From Leishmania donovani (Eukaryota; Euglenozoa; Kinetoplastea; Trypanosomatida; Trypanosomatidae): a stretch of DNA of 64,000 nt. The notes under the pieces were generated by a model, which was not told the DNA's origin, searched no databases, and saw only the letters and a program-made list of their open reading frames with translations. The stretch is taken from contig NC_018245.1 of assembly GCF_000227135.1 (NCBI RefSeq), positions 515,041-579,040 of the forward strand, given 5' to 3'. Shown piece after piece: positions 1 to 9,631 of this stretch (its first letter is position 1; each line of letters begins with the position of its first letter). The translations under genes and the position numbers were made by a program.

Positions 1-252
1 AAGTGCTTGATCCTTGCGCCGTGGTGCGGCGCGATGGAGTGCGAGGACCAGGTAAAGAAGGACAGCGCGGAGGAGTCGAAGGCTGCGCAGGCGCAGGAGA
101 CGCGCGAGGACGCGCGTGCGCCGAGCATGGGTGCGAAGACGCTGTGCATCCCGTTTGAGCAGCCGGAGGACCCCGCAGAGGGTCACGGGTGCATCTGCAA
201 GGGCTGCACGAAGCCGGCGACGACGTGGGTGCTGTTTGGCCGCAGCTACTGA
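1..252 (+). CDS. Prolyl-tRNA synthetase, 3' end (partial)
   Basis: The reading frame is open from base 1 and ends at TGA 250-252, giving the last 83 residues of a longer protein. The tail has the hallmarks of the C-terminal zinc-binding domain of eukaryotic/archaeal-type prolyl-tRNA synthetase: a 'PWCGAMECED' segment, 'MGAKTLCIPF', a Cys pair in 'CICKGC', and the terminal 'LFGRSY' in which the final Tyr is characteristic of the family. The enzyme charges tRNA-Pro with proline in the cytosol. In trypanosomatids it is often annotated as a bifunctional aminoacyl-tRNA synthetase because of an N-terminal editing-type domain; that part lies outside the window. The ATG at 34 is internal and is not the start. 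Confidence 0.9.
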   Translation, partial: KCLILAPWCGAMECEDQVKKDSAEESKAAQAQETREDARAPSMGAKTLCIPFEQPEDPAEGHGCICKGCTKPATTWVLFGRSY

Positions 253-789
253 GCGACAGCGTTGGCGTGCGCGCATGTTGTATGAGTGGCAATGATGGAA
301 GGCAAGGAAGCCTGGTGAGTGATAGCTAATAGCAACGGCGATGCCGTTGGCGACGGTGGTGGGCTGTAGAGACGCTGTAAGCTGCGCCGGTGCGGGGAGT
401 CGGAGGAGGCGGGTGGGCCAAGATCTCATTCAGCTGTGGGCACTCCTTCGCTTCCTGGTCGAGTCAGTGAGGCGTCCTTTTCGCGCTGCGTTGTGCCTCG
501 GTGAGCCTTTTCGTTGGACGGCCGCCGCTACCGTACCCATGGCGATTTTTCGGGGATAATGTGGGCTGCGCTTCACCTTTGCCGGTGTTGCTCATATACG
601 CCGGCCCGCATACGTTCTTGAGGAAGCGGAGCCCCGCCCTAGTGAGGGCTGCTCAGGCACGAGGGGGCCTCGGTAGGCAAGGAAAGACAAAATGGCGCAC
701 CAACCGGATCCGCGCGCATACTACGTGCTCCTGGTCTTTGTCTCTCTCTCTCTCTCTGTGCCACGTGCCCCGTCGCAGTAGTCGATGGA

Positions 790-790
<1 letters not shown>

Positions 791-820
<30 letters not shown>
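791..820. repeat. (TG)n microsatellite
   Basis: About 15 perfect TG units in the presumed 3' UTR of the synthetase gene. Confidence 0.95.
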
Positions 821-821
<1 letters not shown>

Positions 822-1212
822 ACACCACCGCTCTCTTCCGACGCCAGTTAGATTGTCTTATCCCCCCTCCCCCAACACACCCTCCCTCTCTCCGTGTGTC
901 TCTGCGAGTGTGTCTGTCGGTCCTTCCAACAGTCTTGTCGTTCGCCTGGTGACACTCGTCACCTTACGTCTGTTGGCTCCCCTGCACACTGCGCACCTAC
1001 GCCCTCATCTGTTCAAGGAAGTAGGGGAAGGAGGGGGTTGTGCGTGCTTGCATGTGCGTGTGTGTGTGCGTAACGTGTGCCCTCTCTTGGCAGAGAGCGA
1101 GGCGCCTTTTCTGAGTGGCAGCGTCGCGGTAATGCTCGCTTGACTATTCTTTCCGCGCGTGCGTCTTTTACTCATCATGCCCTCCGTGCATGTGTCCGTG
1201 CCCTCCTTATAG

Positions 1213-1265
1213 TTTCCTTCCCTTTCTCCCACTTTTCTCACTTCTTTGTTCTCATTCTACAAAAG
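1213..1265 (+). promoter_or_regulatory. Candidate trans-splice acceptor, SET gene
   Basis: A C/T-rich tract (1213-1258) is followed by its first AG at 1264-1265. Trypanosomatid spliced-leader addition usually uses the first AG after such a tract. This would give a 5' UTR of about 230 nt; another acceptor nearer the ATG cannot be excluded. Confidence 0.5.
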
Positions 1266-1496
1266 GAAGCACACGTGCTGCGGCTTGTGTGCGGCTGCTG
1301 CTGGAGTGATCTTGTGCGCGGACGCACCTTTCTGTTGGCTTTCGCACGACCGTCACGACTCTTCCTGTGACTTGGATGCGGTCTCCTCTACGGCGACGGC
1401 ACTGCTGTAATAATACCCTCCCGCCTCTCATGGAGACTGGTGGCGAGAGGAGGAGAGCATCCACTCACACCCACTCACACACACATAAACGAGGCG

Positions 1497-3359
1497 ATGA
1501 GGCGTAGCGCGCGGCTGCAGGCATCGCTGCTGCTGCAGCACATCCACCGCTCCTTGCCGGCGCTGCAGAAGCTCTACGCCTGCGCCACCCCGCAGCATTT
1601 AGCGGGTGGGGCCGCAGCGGCACAGCTGTGCGATGATGCTGACGGCCACCGCGTCCGGGCTGCCTCTTCCCCGTCGTTTCCCCCAGATCCACAAACCGCA
1701 GAGGAGGGCGATCGCGTTCTTCGATTCTTCTGCAAGGAGCTTGACATGGGCGAAGCACCACTGCGACAGTGGCGCCGCAAGCTGCGCCAAAGCTCGACGC
1801 AGCGCTGGGGTGCGCCGGAGGCACCGCCCTCACTGCCGCTCCCACCCACGTCGCCTTTGCCTTCATCACAGACCCCACCCGGCATTCGCGCCGCTGCTGT
1901 GAGCGGCAGCACCGTCCCCTGGACGCGCGTTCGCTGTGCCCACGCTACTGCAGCGTTAGCGCCATCGGCGAGCCCTGCGCCTTCGTCGGCTGCCGATACC
2001 GCAGGCTCTGCATCCTCGTCGTCCTTCTTGTGGCTGCGGCCGCGATTGCAGGATGTTGCCGTCGTTCGGTCCGCCATGCAGAACCTCCAGTTCATTGTTT
2101 CACCTCTCCTGCTCCTTTCCTCTCCTCCGCTGGTGGCTGCATTGCCGCCGCGCGCAGGCAGCACTGGCGCCAGCGCCGCTGTCCATCATGACACAGCGCG
2201 GCCCACATCGTACGAGGAGTGCAGTCGCTGGTATGCGACCCGGCCCATCCCGGCTGGCATGTTTCTCATGAGCCTTCCGACAGAGGCGGTGCTCTTCGCC
2301 AACCCGCCGCCGGCTACGGATCCGGTGCTTACGTTCTACATGCAAGTGGAGGAGCTTGTGGGGCAGCTGGTGAGCGCCGTCGCGGACGTCACCGCGCCGC
2401 ATCACGGCTACGCATCCTACCTGTGCGACAGCGTTGTGCCGAGTCGAAATCTGCCGTTCCTCACCACAGCGGACGTGCGGCAGCTCTTCAGGACGACGAC
2501 CGATGGATCGGCGGCGCAGTTACCCCAGGCTCCTGTTCACGCCGCTGATGTGGGCGCTGACGCCAGCGGAGCCGCTGAAAGCCCGGCGCTTTCACTCGTG
2601 TCCTTCTTCCACGAAGACATGGCTGGCGAGCCGCTCAGTGATTACCTGCGCACGCGCCTCTCACGCCCCGAGTATGCGTGGTGGGTCAGCCTCGTCCTCT
2701 CCCACCGCGCCGGCACCACGAGTCTGCTGCCCATGATTGACAAGCTGAACCACAGCCCTTTCCCGAACTGCTACTACACCATGGCCACGGAGGACACCAT
2801 GTGCGGCATCGACGTCCTTGACAACCTCCTTGCTGGCGTACCAGGAGAGCTGCTCTACCAGCCATACGTGCACGTCTTTGCGTTGCGCGATATCCCGGCC
2901 GGCGCAGAGTTAACCTTGTGCTACGCCTCGGCGTCCGATGGGGCGTACAAGCCTGCCGGTCGGCATCAGCCCGCACCTTCATCGTCCCTGCCTGCGAGGA
3001 AGAGGGGCGGCGCGCGTCGGCACGCCAGCGCTACACCTACAGCCGCAGAAGATGTGGAGGAGGTGATGCGTGCTCTATTCCCTCACTCCGACGTGGCCGC
3101 ACTAATGGAAAGCGGTGGTGGCATCAGCAGCGGCGGCGCCGACATCGACCCTGTCTTCGCTTCTCAACTTCGGCGGCTGCAACACCCCGGGAGACAGGAG
3201 GTCGACACACCTGAGGGCAAGGCAAGCTGGCTGCTCCAGTGGGGCTTTGTGCCGCCGTGCGATGCCCTCTACAGCGCGCAGGACTTGCGCGAAATGGCGG
3301 CGCTGATCGCGGAGCGGCGCGTGGACATGCGATCGTCGTTGTTTCCGAGAGTCGAGTGA
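1497..3359 (+). CDS. SET-domain protein lysine methyltransferase (Rubisco-LSMT/SETD-like)
   Basis: Encodes 620 residues. The ATG at 1497 is preferred over an in-frame non-ATG extension to 1440 that reads through low-complexity 'HPLTPTHTH' sequence. The core looks like a split SET domain: an N-flank 'RPIPAGMFLMSLP' (around residue 250), then 'SLLPMIDKLNHS' with the Asn-His pair at N418-H419, then 'DIPAGAELTLCYA' with the conserved Tyr at Y476. In this family Asn-His contacts S-adenosylmethionine and the Tyr is catalytic. A following 'LLQWGFVPP' fits the substrate-binding lobe of Rubisco-LSMT/SETD3-type enzymes. The first 35 residues are basic with alternating hydrophobics and no acidic residue, compatible with a mitochondrial presequence (inference). 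Residues 75-225 and 480-525 are Ala/Ser/Pro-rich and probably disordered. The substrate cannot be told from sequence. Confidence 0.8.
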   Translation: MRRSARLQASLLLQHIHRSLPALQKLYACATPQHLAGGAAAAQLCDDADGHRVRAASSPSFPPDPQTAEEGDRVLRFFCKELDMGEAPLRQWRRKLRQSSTQRWGAPEAPPSLPLPPTSPLPSSQTPPGIRAAAVSGSTVPWTRVRCAHATAALAPSASPAPSSAADTAGSASSSSFLWLRPRLQDVAVVRSAMQNLQFIVSPLLLLSSPPLVAALPPRAGSTGASAAVHHDTARPTSYEECSRWYATRPIPAGMFLMSLPTEAVLFANPPPATDPVLTFYMQVEELVGQLVSAVADVTAPHHGYASYLCDSVVPSRNLPFLTTADVRQLFRTTTDGSAAQLPQAPVHAADVGADASGAAESPALSLVSFFHEDMAGEPLSDYLRTRLSRPEYAWWVSLVLSHRAGTTSLLPMIDKLNHSPFPNCYYTMATEDTMCGIDVLDNLLAGVPGELLYQPYVHVFALRDIPAGAELTLCYASASDGAYKPAGRHQPAPSSSLPARKRGGARRHASATPTAAEDVEEVMRALFPHSDVAALMESGGGISSGGADIDPVFASQLRRLQHPGRQEVDTPEGKASWLLQWGFVPPCDALYSAQDLREMAALIAERRVDMRSSLFPRVE

Positions 3360-5182
3360 GTCAGGGACGGTCGCCGCCATCAAAGGGTGGTGGTGATGGT
3401 GGCTCTTCTGCCGTGGGTGTTTGCGCACTTTCGGGCACCTCCCGTGCTCCCTCCCTTCCCCCCTCCCCCAGCACACACAGCCAGTGGTGCTCATGTCTGT
3501 GCTTGCCCATGTGCACGGTATCGCAGGAGGCCCCGAGGGGCTTTAGCGTCTTCTTTGTTTTGGTATGCGCGTCTCGGTGGGGAAGTTGGGGGAGAGGGGG
3601 GCCATCATGGGCAGAGCATGTGCTCCTCCCTCCCCCATTTCGCCTCTCGGCATCTTCACACTACACACAAGCACCGCCTAACACCCAAGCAAGCAATTTA
3701 TGAGCTCTCCTCAACGCGGAGGACGGAAAGCAAAGTCTTATAGGGAGGGGCACTTTAGCGCCCGTATCTGCTTTCGGCATCAACCCTTCTACCGCTGCTG
3801 CTCCCCGCCCGCACCACACCAACACGTACGTGCACACGCTGCCATCTGGGCGGCTAGCAGGTGCACACTGTTCAGCAACACCATCCGATCCCTTCCCTTC
3901 CCCTCATCACACCACAAAAGCAGCTACATCGGCGAGAGTGTCTCTCTCTGTGTTTGCGTGCCTGCGCGTATGGCCCGTATATGTACATCTTCGCCTCCCC
4001 TTCTCATCTCTCTTTCTACCTCTCTGCATGAAATCACGACCCGCCCCCTACTCCCCCCCAGCTCACACGGCACTCAAGCACGCCTCACCGCACACATATC
4101 TTCATGAGCGCTTGCACTGCCTATCCTTGTGCACGGTCGTCATGTGCGTCTTGTGTGCCATAGACGCCTTCCTATCGCGCGCACGTGTGCGCTCGAGTCG
4201 GCGGACTGGGAAGGTAAAGCACCGCGAGCATCGACTGTTGCTGTAGTGGCGCCGCCCTCATCCTTACGTTCTGTGTTTCTGCTGTACGATTCGTTTTCGC
4301 CTCTCCCTTCCTGTGAAAATTCTTTTCGTTGTTTCGTGTCGCACTGCATGCGAACGCCGGCGCTACGGAGCGAGTGGTGAGCGTCTGTGTGCGTCTCGGG
4401 CGTGGACTCGTTTGCGCTTGCATTGCTTGCCTGCGCACTCCATAATAATGGCACGAGTAATAAGGAGCACGCTGCCCAAGGTGCGCAGTTAAAGCGACAT
4501 GACAGACAGCTGTAATGAAGGTGCGCGTGCATAACACTACTAAACACATGCAGACACTTTCGTACACGTAGACACGTGCCACGCGAACCGCCCTTATCCC
4601 TACAAACATCGCCGCCCTTTCTTCTCTCTCTCGCATCGTCTTCCTGAACACCTCTCTCTGCCCCTTTTATGCGCCTTCTGCTGCCCACTGCGATCATCAT
4701 CCGTCAGCCCGCCGCATTCTGTGTGCGCGCGCGTGTGTGCCACTCCGATAGTGTAAACGAAGAAAAAGGAGAGTCTCGCGCACAAGAGAGCGAAGGGACA
4801 AGGGAGGAGAGGAGTGTGGCACGACTGGGTGGTCGGTTCCAGTCCCCCCTCCCCCCACCTGCTTAACATGTGCGGCCAACCCACACAGCGTGTGACACGT
4901 GCACCTAAGCACACCCACACACACATGTACCTCCTCGTTGATCCATCTTTCAATCGCTCACTGCCGCTACTCGCATCCTGCTCCAATCTCCCTGCTTCAT
5001 CCCTATCTCACTCTCCATTTCTCTCTTTGCCCCTCCCTCTGTGCCTCCATCACCATCCCTAATCTCGTCACTGCTGTGCTGCGCACACCCACACACGCTT
5101 TTCGATACAGTCTCCTGAGCACGCTAGTTGCACCTACAGAAACACATAACTTTTCTCTTTTTTTCTTTGGGTCGTGATCGCC
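3360..5182. other. Spacer: SET gene 3' UTR and PIH1 gene 5' UTR
   Basis: No supported gene, RNA or mobile element. The content is CT-rich tracts, scattered CA/GT runs and a long pyrimidine stretch at 4969-5064. Open frames of up to 186 codons occur on both strands but have simple-sequence composition. Confidence 0.7.
4969..5110 (+). promoter_or_regulatory. Candidate trans-splice acceptor, PIH1 gene
   Basis: A pyrimidine-rich stretch at 4969-5064 has its first good downstream AG at 5109-5110. This implies a 72-nt 5' UTR before the ATG at 5183. Confidence 0.55.
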
Positions 5183-7474
5183 ATGCCACTCGAGCATATC
5201 AACCTAACCCGCGACCGCCTCAACTCCGCTGCTGCTGCTGCCTCGTCAGGGCGCGGCGGCGGCAGCGGTGAGGCGGCCGCACGGCAGGGTGGCGAGAAGT
5301 TTACCGCGACCCCGGAGGAGATGCGTGTAATCCAGGAGAAGATGAAGGATCCCGTCTTTGCGGAGCTCATGCATGAATACATGAAGTCATTGGAGGACCC
5401 CGAAACGCGACGCGAGGAGGAGGCGTACCTAGAGCAGGCCGAACGGGAGGCGCGAGAGGGTGGCGACTTCAGCTTCGAGTTTGTTTTTCCGCGTGCCGCG
5501 TTTGTATTGGAGCTGCTGGAGCCGTCGAACACGGCTGTGTCGGCGGCGGAGCTTAAGGGGCTGGGCCTTGACGCGTCCGCCGCAACACGGACCGCGTTGA
5601 AAAGCAGCGGTGTCCGCTGTTTTTTGAACATCTGCTCAAGCGAAAAGGTAAAGACTTTCACCGAGCACACCACAGGAGATGCCAGGGGGAGCAACTGGGA
5701 GGTGCCAGTGTCCGTGTCGCAGCGGCGCGTGGAGGCGTATCAGCCAGTGAAGTCCAGCCCAACCGCATCGATCCCGGCCGAGTACGCAGCGGCGTGCAGC
5801 ATTGCTTCTGCGTCATCGTCCTCTCCATCGGTGTGCGTCGTGCGCGATGTCGTGTTCCACCCCTCAACGCTCGCCCTGGCAGAGCGTAGCACGCGCTTCA
5901 TGTGCTTCTTGACGGAGATCGCTGTCGAGCACATCAACAGCGGCTATGGGGAGTCGAACGGCTTCCAGTTCCGCCGCCTGCCTAGCAGCATCGTCTCCAT
6001 TGGCACCCCGCTGAATCAAACAATTCGATCCTCGTCGCGGGCGGGCGGGTCGCCGTTCGACGTGGACCCGCGTGCTCCGGTGCTTACAAGGCCAACGAAG
6101 AGCTGGCCGATCGTCAAGGACAGCGACTGCAGCCGAAGCGCTGCGTCACCACCCCCTAGCACCACTTCTGCCAAGGTGCCGACGTCGTCGGGCACTCAAG
6201 GCGCGAAGGCGCCGCAATGCGTCGTGAGCGAGGCCGCTGCTGTCTCTGCACCCTCGCCGAGAACTTCGACGCTGCCGCCGTACACAGTAACGCACCGCGG
6301 CTCCGTCGATCTCACAGATGCATGGCAGTGGAGGGTTTCGGATAAGCGCGTCGGGGTGCCCGAGGAGCTGATCGTGAAGATGACGTTTGCCGGGGTGCGA
6401 CGAGCTGCAATGCTGGATATCGCTATCACTCCAGACGGCCAGGCAGTGCGCATCGACCCCACTGAGGGCCAGAGCCGCTATGAGGGGCTGCTTGTGCTGC
6501 CCTTCACGGTGGAGGAGGCGCCCCTGAAAGCCCAGTTCGACTGCTCGCGCGGCGTGCTTACGTTGACGCTGAAGGTGGTGCCGCCCCCGCTCCCAGATGG
6601 CGCGCCGAGCGCGGAGCAGCTGCGCAAGACACTCCAGGGCGAGGCGGGTGACGCGGTGGACGAGGGTATCGGTGAGGGCTCACAGCACGCAACCGAAAGT
6701 CAACCGACTCAGCCGCAGTCGCCTCCTGCCGCGCCAAATCCTCTGGCTACTGCGGCGGAGGCGGAGGCGGAGGCGCTGGCCGAAGAGGCAGCTGTATCAC
6801 CCGCATCAGTCACGCGTGCTGAGTCGCCAACGAAGGCTCCCGCGGAGCCGCCGGTGCCGACCCCTGCAGCACTGACCTCGAGCGGCCCTGAATTGGCGCA
6901 CATCGGCGACCAGTATCGTGTGGCCGAGATGATGGCGCAAGTGCGGGCCGCGCGAGAGGCGCGGGGGGTAGCGACTGCTGCCGTGACAGCCACAGATGAC
7001 GCCGATATCGCAAAGGCTGATACCTCCGCACCCGCCCCTGCGTCTGCGCCTACAGATAGTGGCAGCGAGAATTCTGCCCAGAAAATGCAGCACGCGCCTG
7101 TCGGTGCTGCGGGGGGCAGCGCCACGTTAGAGATCGCTGCTGCGCAAGAGACGTCACAGGAAGCGATTCCGTTTATTTGCAAAGGACCTGCGAAGACGGC
7201 GGCCCTGCCGGCCGCCGCCGACGTCGGCGACGACATGGAGACTCTGCGCGCACGTCAGCAGGCCTGGGTGGCCATGATAGAGGCGGAGATGCAAGTGGCG
7301 AAGGCGCGCGAGGAGGCTGAGGCTGCCCAAGCGGCGCAGGAGACAGCGGCGCAGGCAGCGAAAGCCCGTCGTAAGATTGCAGCGGAAAAGGAGCTGGAGC
7401 GACTGGCCCACGTTGCCAAGGCGAAGCGGGACTCGCTACCTTTGTCGAACAAGTACATCTTTTCTATCGACTAA
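5183..7474 (+). CDS. PIH1-domain protein, Kintoun/DNAAF2-like dynein-arm assembly factor
   Basis: Encodes 763 residues from ATG 5183 (an in-frame GTG at 5174 adds three residues and is not needed). The N-terminal part has a 'MKDPVFAELMHEYMKSLEDP' helix. A PIH1 domain follows at about residues 145-275, with 'FLNICSS' and 'RDVVFHPSTLALAE', and later 'AVEHINSGYG'. Residues 365-467 look like the CS/Hsp20-type C-terminal domain of PIH proteins ('EELIVKMTFAGV', 'GVLTLTLKVVPPP'). After an Ala/Pro-rich linker the protein ends in an Ala/Glu-rich coiled coil (about 690-745) and 'NKYIFSID'. PIH proteins are R2TP/Hsp90 co-factors; Kintoun-type members pre-assemble axonemal dynein arms in the cytoplasm. 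This fits a flagellated protist, but which PIH paralogue it is remains uncertain. Confidence 0.75.
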   Translation: MPLEHINLTRDRLNSAAAAASSGRGGGSGEAAARQGGEKFTATPEEMRVIQEKMKDPVFAELMHEYMKSLEDPETRREEEAYLEQAEREAREGGDFSFEFVFPRAAFVLELLEPSNTAVSAAELKGLGLDASAATRTALKSSGVRCFLNICSSEKVKTFTEHTTGDARGSNWEVPVSVSQRRVEAYQPVKSSPTASIPAEYAAACSIASASSSSPSVCVVRDVVFHPSTLALAERSTRFMCFLTEIAVEHINSGYGESNGFQFRRLPSSIVSIGTPLNQTIRSSSRAGGSPFDVDPRAPVLTRPTKSWPIVKDSDCSRSAASPPPSTTSAKVPTSSGTQGAKAPQCVVSEAAAVSAPSPRTSTLPPYTVTHRGSVDLTDAWQWRVSDKRVGVPEELIVKMTFAGVRRAAMLDIAITPDGQAVRIDPTEGQSRYEGLLVLPFTVEEAPLKAQFDCSRGVLTLTLKVVPPPLPDGAPSAEQLRKTLQGEAGDAVDEGIGEGSQHATESQPTQPQSPPAAPNPLATAAEAEAEALAEEAAVSPASVTRAESPTKAPAEPPVPTPAALTSSGPELAHIGDQYRVAEMMAQVRAAREARGVATAAVTATDDADIAKADTSAPAPASAPTDSGSENSAQKMQHAPVGAAGGSATLEIAAAQETSQEAIPFICKGPAKTAALPAAADVGDDMETLRARQQAWVAMIEAEMQVAKAREEAEAAQAAQETAAQAAKARRKIAAEKELERLAHVAKAKRDSLPLSNKYIFSID

Positions 7475-9046
7475 GGGACATCTGCATGTGATGGTGGTGA
7501 GACGGCGAAACGAGGAGAGCGCTTGCGCGTTCGGCCCTCCCTTCCCACCCTTCCTCTTGCGTCTGTCTCCACCCTTCTGTCAGCCGCCTGCGCCTTCTAT
7601 TCTTATCGGGTGTCTGTGCCAATGCTTCGGTGTGCTGCATGATGTATATTTGCCTCCCCGTGTGTCGGAAGCCCTGGACCGGGGGAGGGGAGGAAGGAGG
7701 GTCGTCGAGGGGCGAAGGCGTACACATTTCGTTACGTTCCTCGTCACGATCTCTGCACCTCTTCCCCCCCCCCCCTGCACACACACTCTTTCGTCTGCAC
7801 ACGACATCCTCCGCACAGGGTGAGAGGAGGGATGGGATGGGAGGCGGCGGTACCTCCGTTGTCGTTCGGCGAAGGTACCGCCGCAATTCCCCCCCCCCCC
7901 TACTCGCGGCCCTTGCTCACACAACGGATACCGAACACGGAACACAGATGGAACACACACACAGAAAAGAACGCTGCCGCGAACCGGCCACGTCCACCGC
8001 CCCCCACTCCTCTCCACCTCGCTGGCTCGATGTGCGGATGCGTTTCGTTTGTTTGTTGTTGTGACCGCGCCGATACGGCGGGCGCTCATGTGATCCCCTG
8101 CCCCCTTTTCGACTTGTCAGCCGGGTCTGCGCCAAGGAGTCGAGTAAGTAATGGGAGGGTTAAACTCCATCTCACACATCGGCGCACAAAAACACAGTGA
8201 GGCACACAGAGATGGCAGCCCCTCCCCGCAGAAGGCGTGTGCCGTGCTCTGCAGCTTCGTCTCTACATCGCTTCCTTATGCGCCCACACTTCAACTGCTT
8301 GATTCTCCTACTCTATCTCGATGGTGCTTCAGCGCATGCCATCGTCACGTGAGGTGGGTGCAGCACACACCTATATATATATATACATACACGCCCATAT
8401 ACATACAGAAGCAAGCACGAAGCGGCGAGCAACACGCGCCTGCTCCCACCTCTTCCACCACGACACGCATAAGCAGCGATTTTGGTATACGCTTCGTTTC
8501 TTTGCTGCTCTCTGTGGCGCTCCAGTGCGCATCTGCAAGGGAGACGAAGGAGCGCGCTTCAACGCGGAGATAGCGACACAAAAAGGTGTGGTGAGAGATC
8601 GACGTCGCTCACTGCGCCGTTGCAGCGTGGCTGCGACCGCTGGAGGTTTCTGTGCATAGAAGAGACGAGGTGGTGGCACTCGAAAAGATACAGGAGAACA
8701 TCTCGAAGGCAGAGCGCAATAACCGCTGCAGCAACACCGTTGCATTGACGCTCGCGTCTTACAGAGGCCCAGAGAAGAGAAGGGCGAGGATACTCGGTAT
8801 TTTTCCTGTCCGCCTCTGAATCTGCAGTCGCCCTCCTCCCCATTTCTCCCGTCCTCTTCCTCGCTCTCCCTCTCCGTCACCGTCTCCCACGCCGCTCACT
8901 GTATCATTACGCTGCATAGATAACACCACGGCAGAGACTTGTGGGCTTCTCTTTCTTTTCTTTTGGGTGCTTCTACTCTGCTGACGCGCCATCTGCTTGG
9001 CCACAGCACCGTGCTCTTCTTCCTTCTTTCGCCCCCTCCCCCCTCC

Positions 9047-9077
<31 letters not shown>

Positions 9078-9344
9078 ACCCCTGTCCTCCTTCGCCACCT
9101 TTTTTTTTTTGCTTGTCGTAACTAGCTCACCGCTTCCACTCGCCTCGTCCGTGCGTGAGTGTGTGCGTGTGGAGGTCGTCATCGTCCGCGAGAGCCGCGT
9201 TCTTTTTGTGTTCCGTTGTCGTGTGCTTTCCTATGGTTGATTGGTTTAGTTGGTTGCCCGCCTAGTACGCCATCTCACTGCTGCTGCTGCTCGCTTCGTC
9301 TTATTTTGTGTTGATATAGTTTTCGATTCCCTGCGTGCAAGCCT

Positions 9345-9347
<3 letters not shown>

Positions 9348-9382
<35 letters not shown>
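9348..9382. repeat. (CA)n microsatellite
   Basis: About 17 CA units, 250 bp upstream of the TRF start codon and upstream of its inferred splice acceptor. Confidence 0.95.
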
Positions 9383-9388
<6 letters not shown>

Positions 9389-9442
9389 GCAGAGCGCACA
9401 GAAAAAAGAGCATACACACGCATCCGTCGCACATAGGTGAGC

Positions 9443-9498
9443 AGCCCCCCTAGCTCTTTCCTGCTCTGCTCTTATTTATATGTTTGCCTCCTGGTCAG
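9443..9498 (+). promoter_or_regulatory. Candidate trans-splice acceptor, TRF gene
   Basis: A pyrimidine-rich stretch (9443-9492) is followed by AG at 9497-9498. There is no ATG between this site and the chosen start at 9632, so the 5' UTR would be about 133 nt and the start is unambiguous. Confidence 0.55.
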
Positions 9499-9631
9499 CA
9501 GCATATCAAAGGTCAGTGAACACGACGCGGAGGCGACTTTGTGCGAGCGCTCGCTCGCCCTCTCGTGCGCGTGTCCGAAGAGAAGGAATCGAACCCACCG
9601 ACCACGCAAGAGACGACTCGCTTAGACTAGA

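Larger units (their letters stand above)
253..1496. other. Spacer: ProRS 3' UTR and SET gene 5' UTR
   Basis: No supported gene. It contains a CT run near 740-758, a TG microsatellite at 791-820 and a strong polypyrimidine tract at 1213-1258. Short open frames here are low-complexity (CVCV, SLSL) and are not believable proteins. An ATG at 1376 opens a short frame out of register with the SET gene start and would be an upstream ORF if the spliced leader is added at 1265. Confidence 0.7.
7475..9631. other. Spacer: PIH1 gene 3' UTR and TRF 5' UTR
   Basis: No supported protein gene. It holds short poly-C runs (near 7767 and 7890), a TATATA patch at about 8372-8388, a repeated 'CTCCCCA' patch near 9050-9076 and a CA microsatellite at 9348-9382. 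A tRNA-like A-box/B-box pair on the minus strand at 9585-9629 is treated as coincidence (see rejected items). Confidence 0.7.

Noticed and set aside
9585..9629. tRNA-like B box (GGTTCGATTCC) and A-box-like TAGTCTAAGCGAG on the minus strand upstream of TRF
   Set aside because: The T-stem does not pair, the spacing between boxes is too short, there is no matching acceptor stem and the region is the TRF 5' UTR. It is probably coincidence or at best a remnant.
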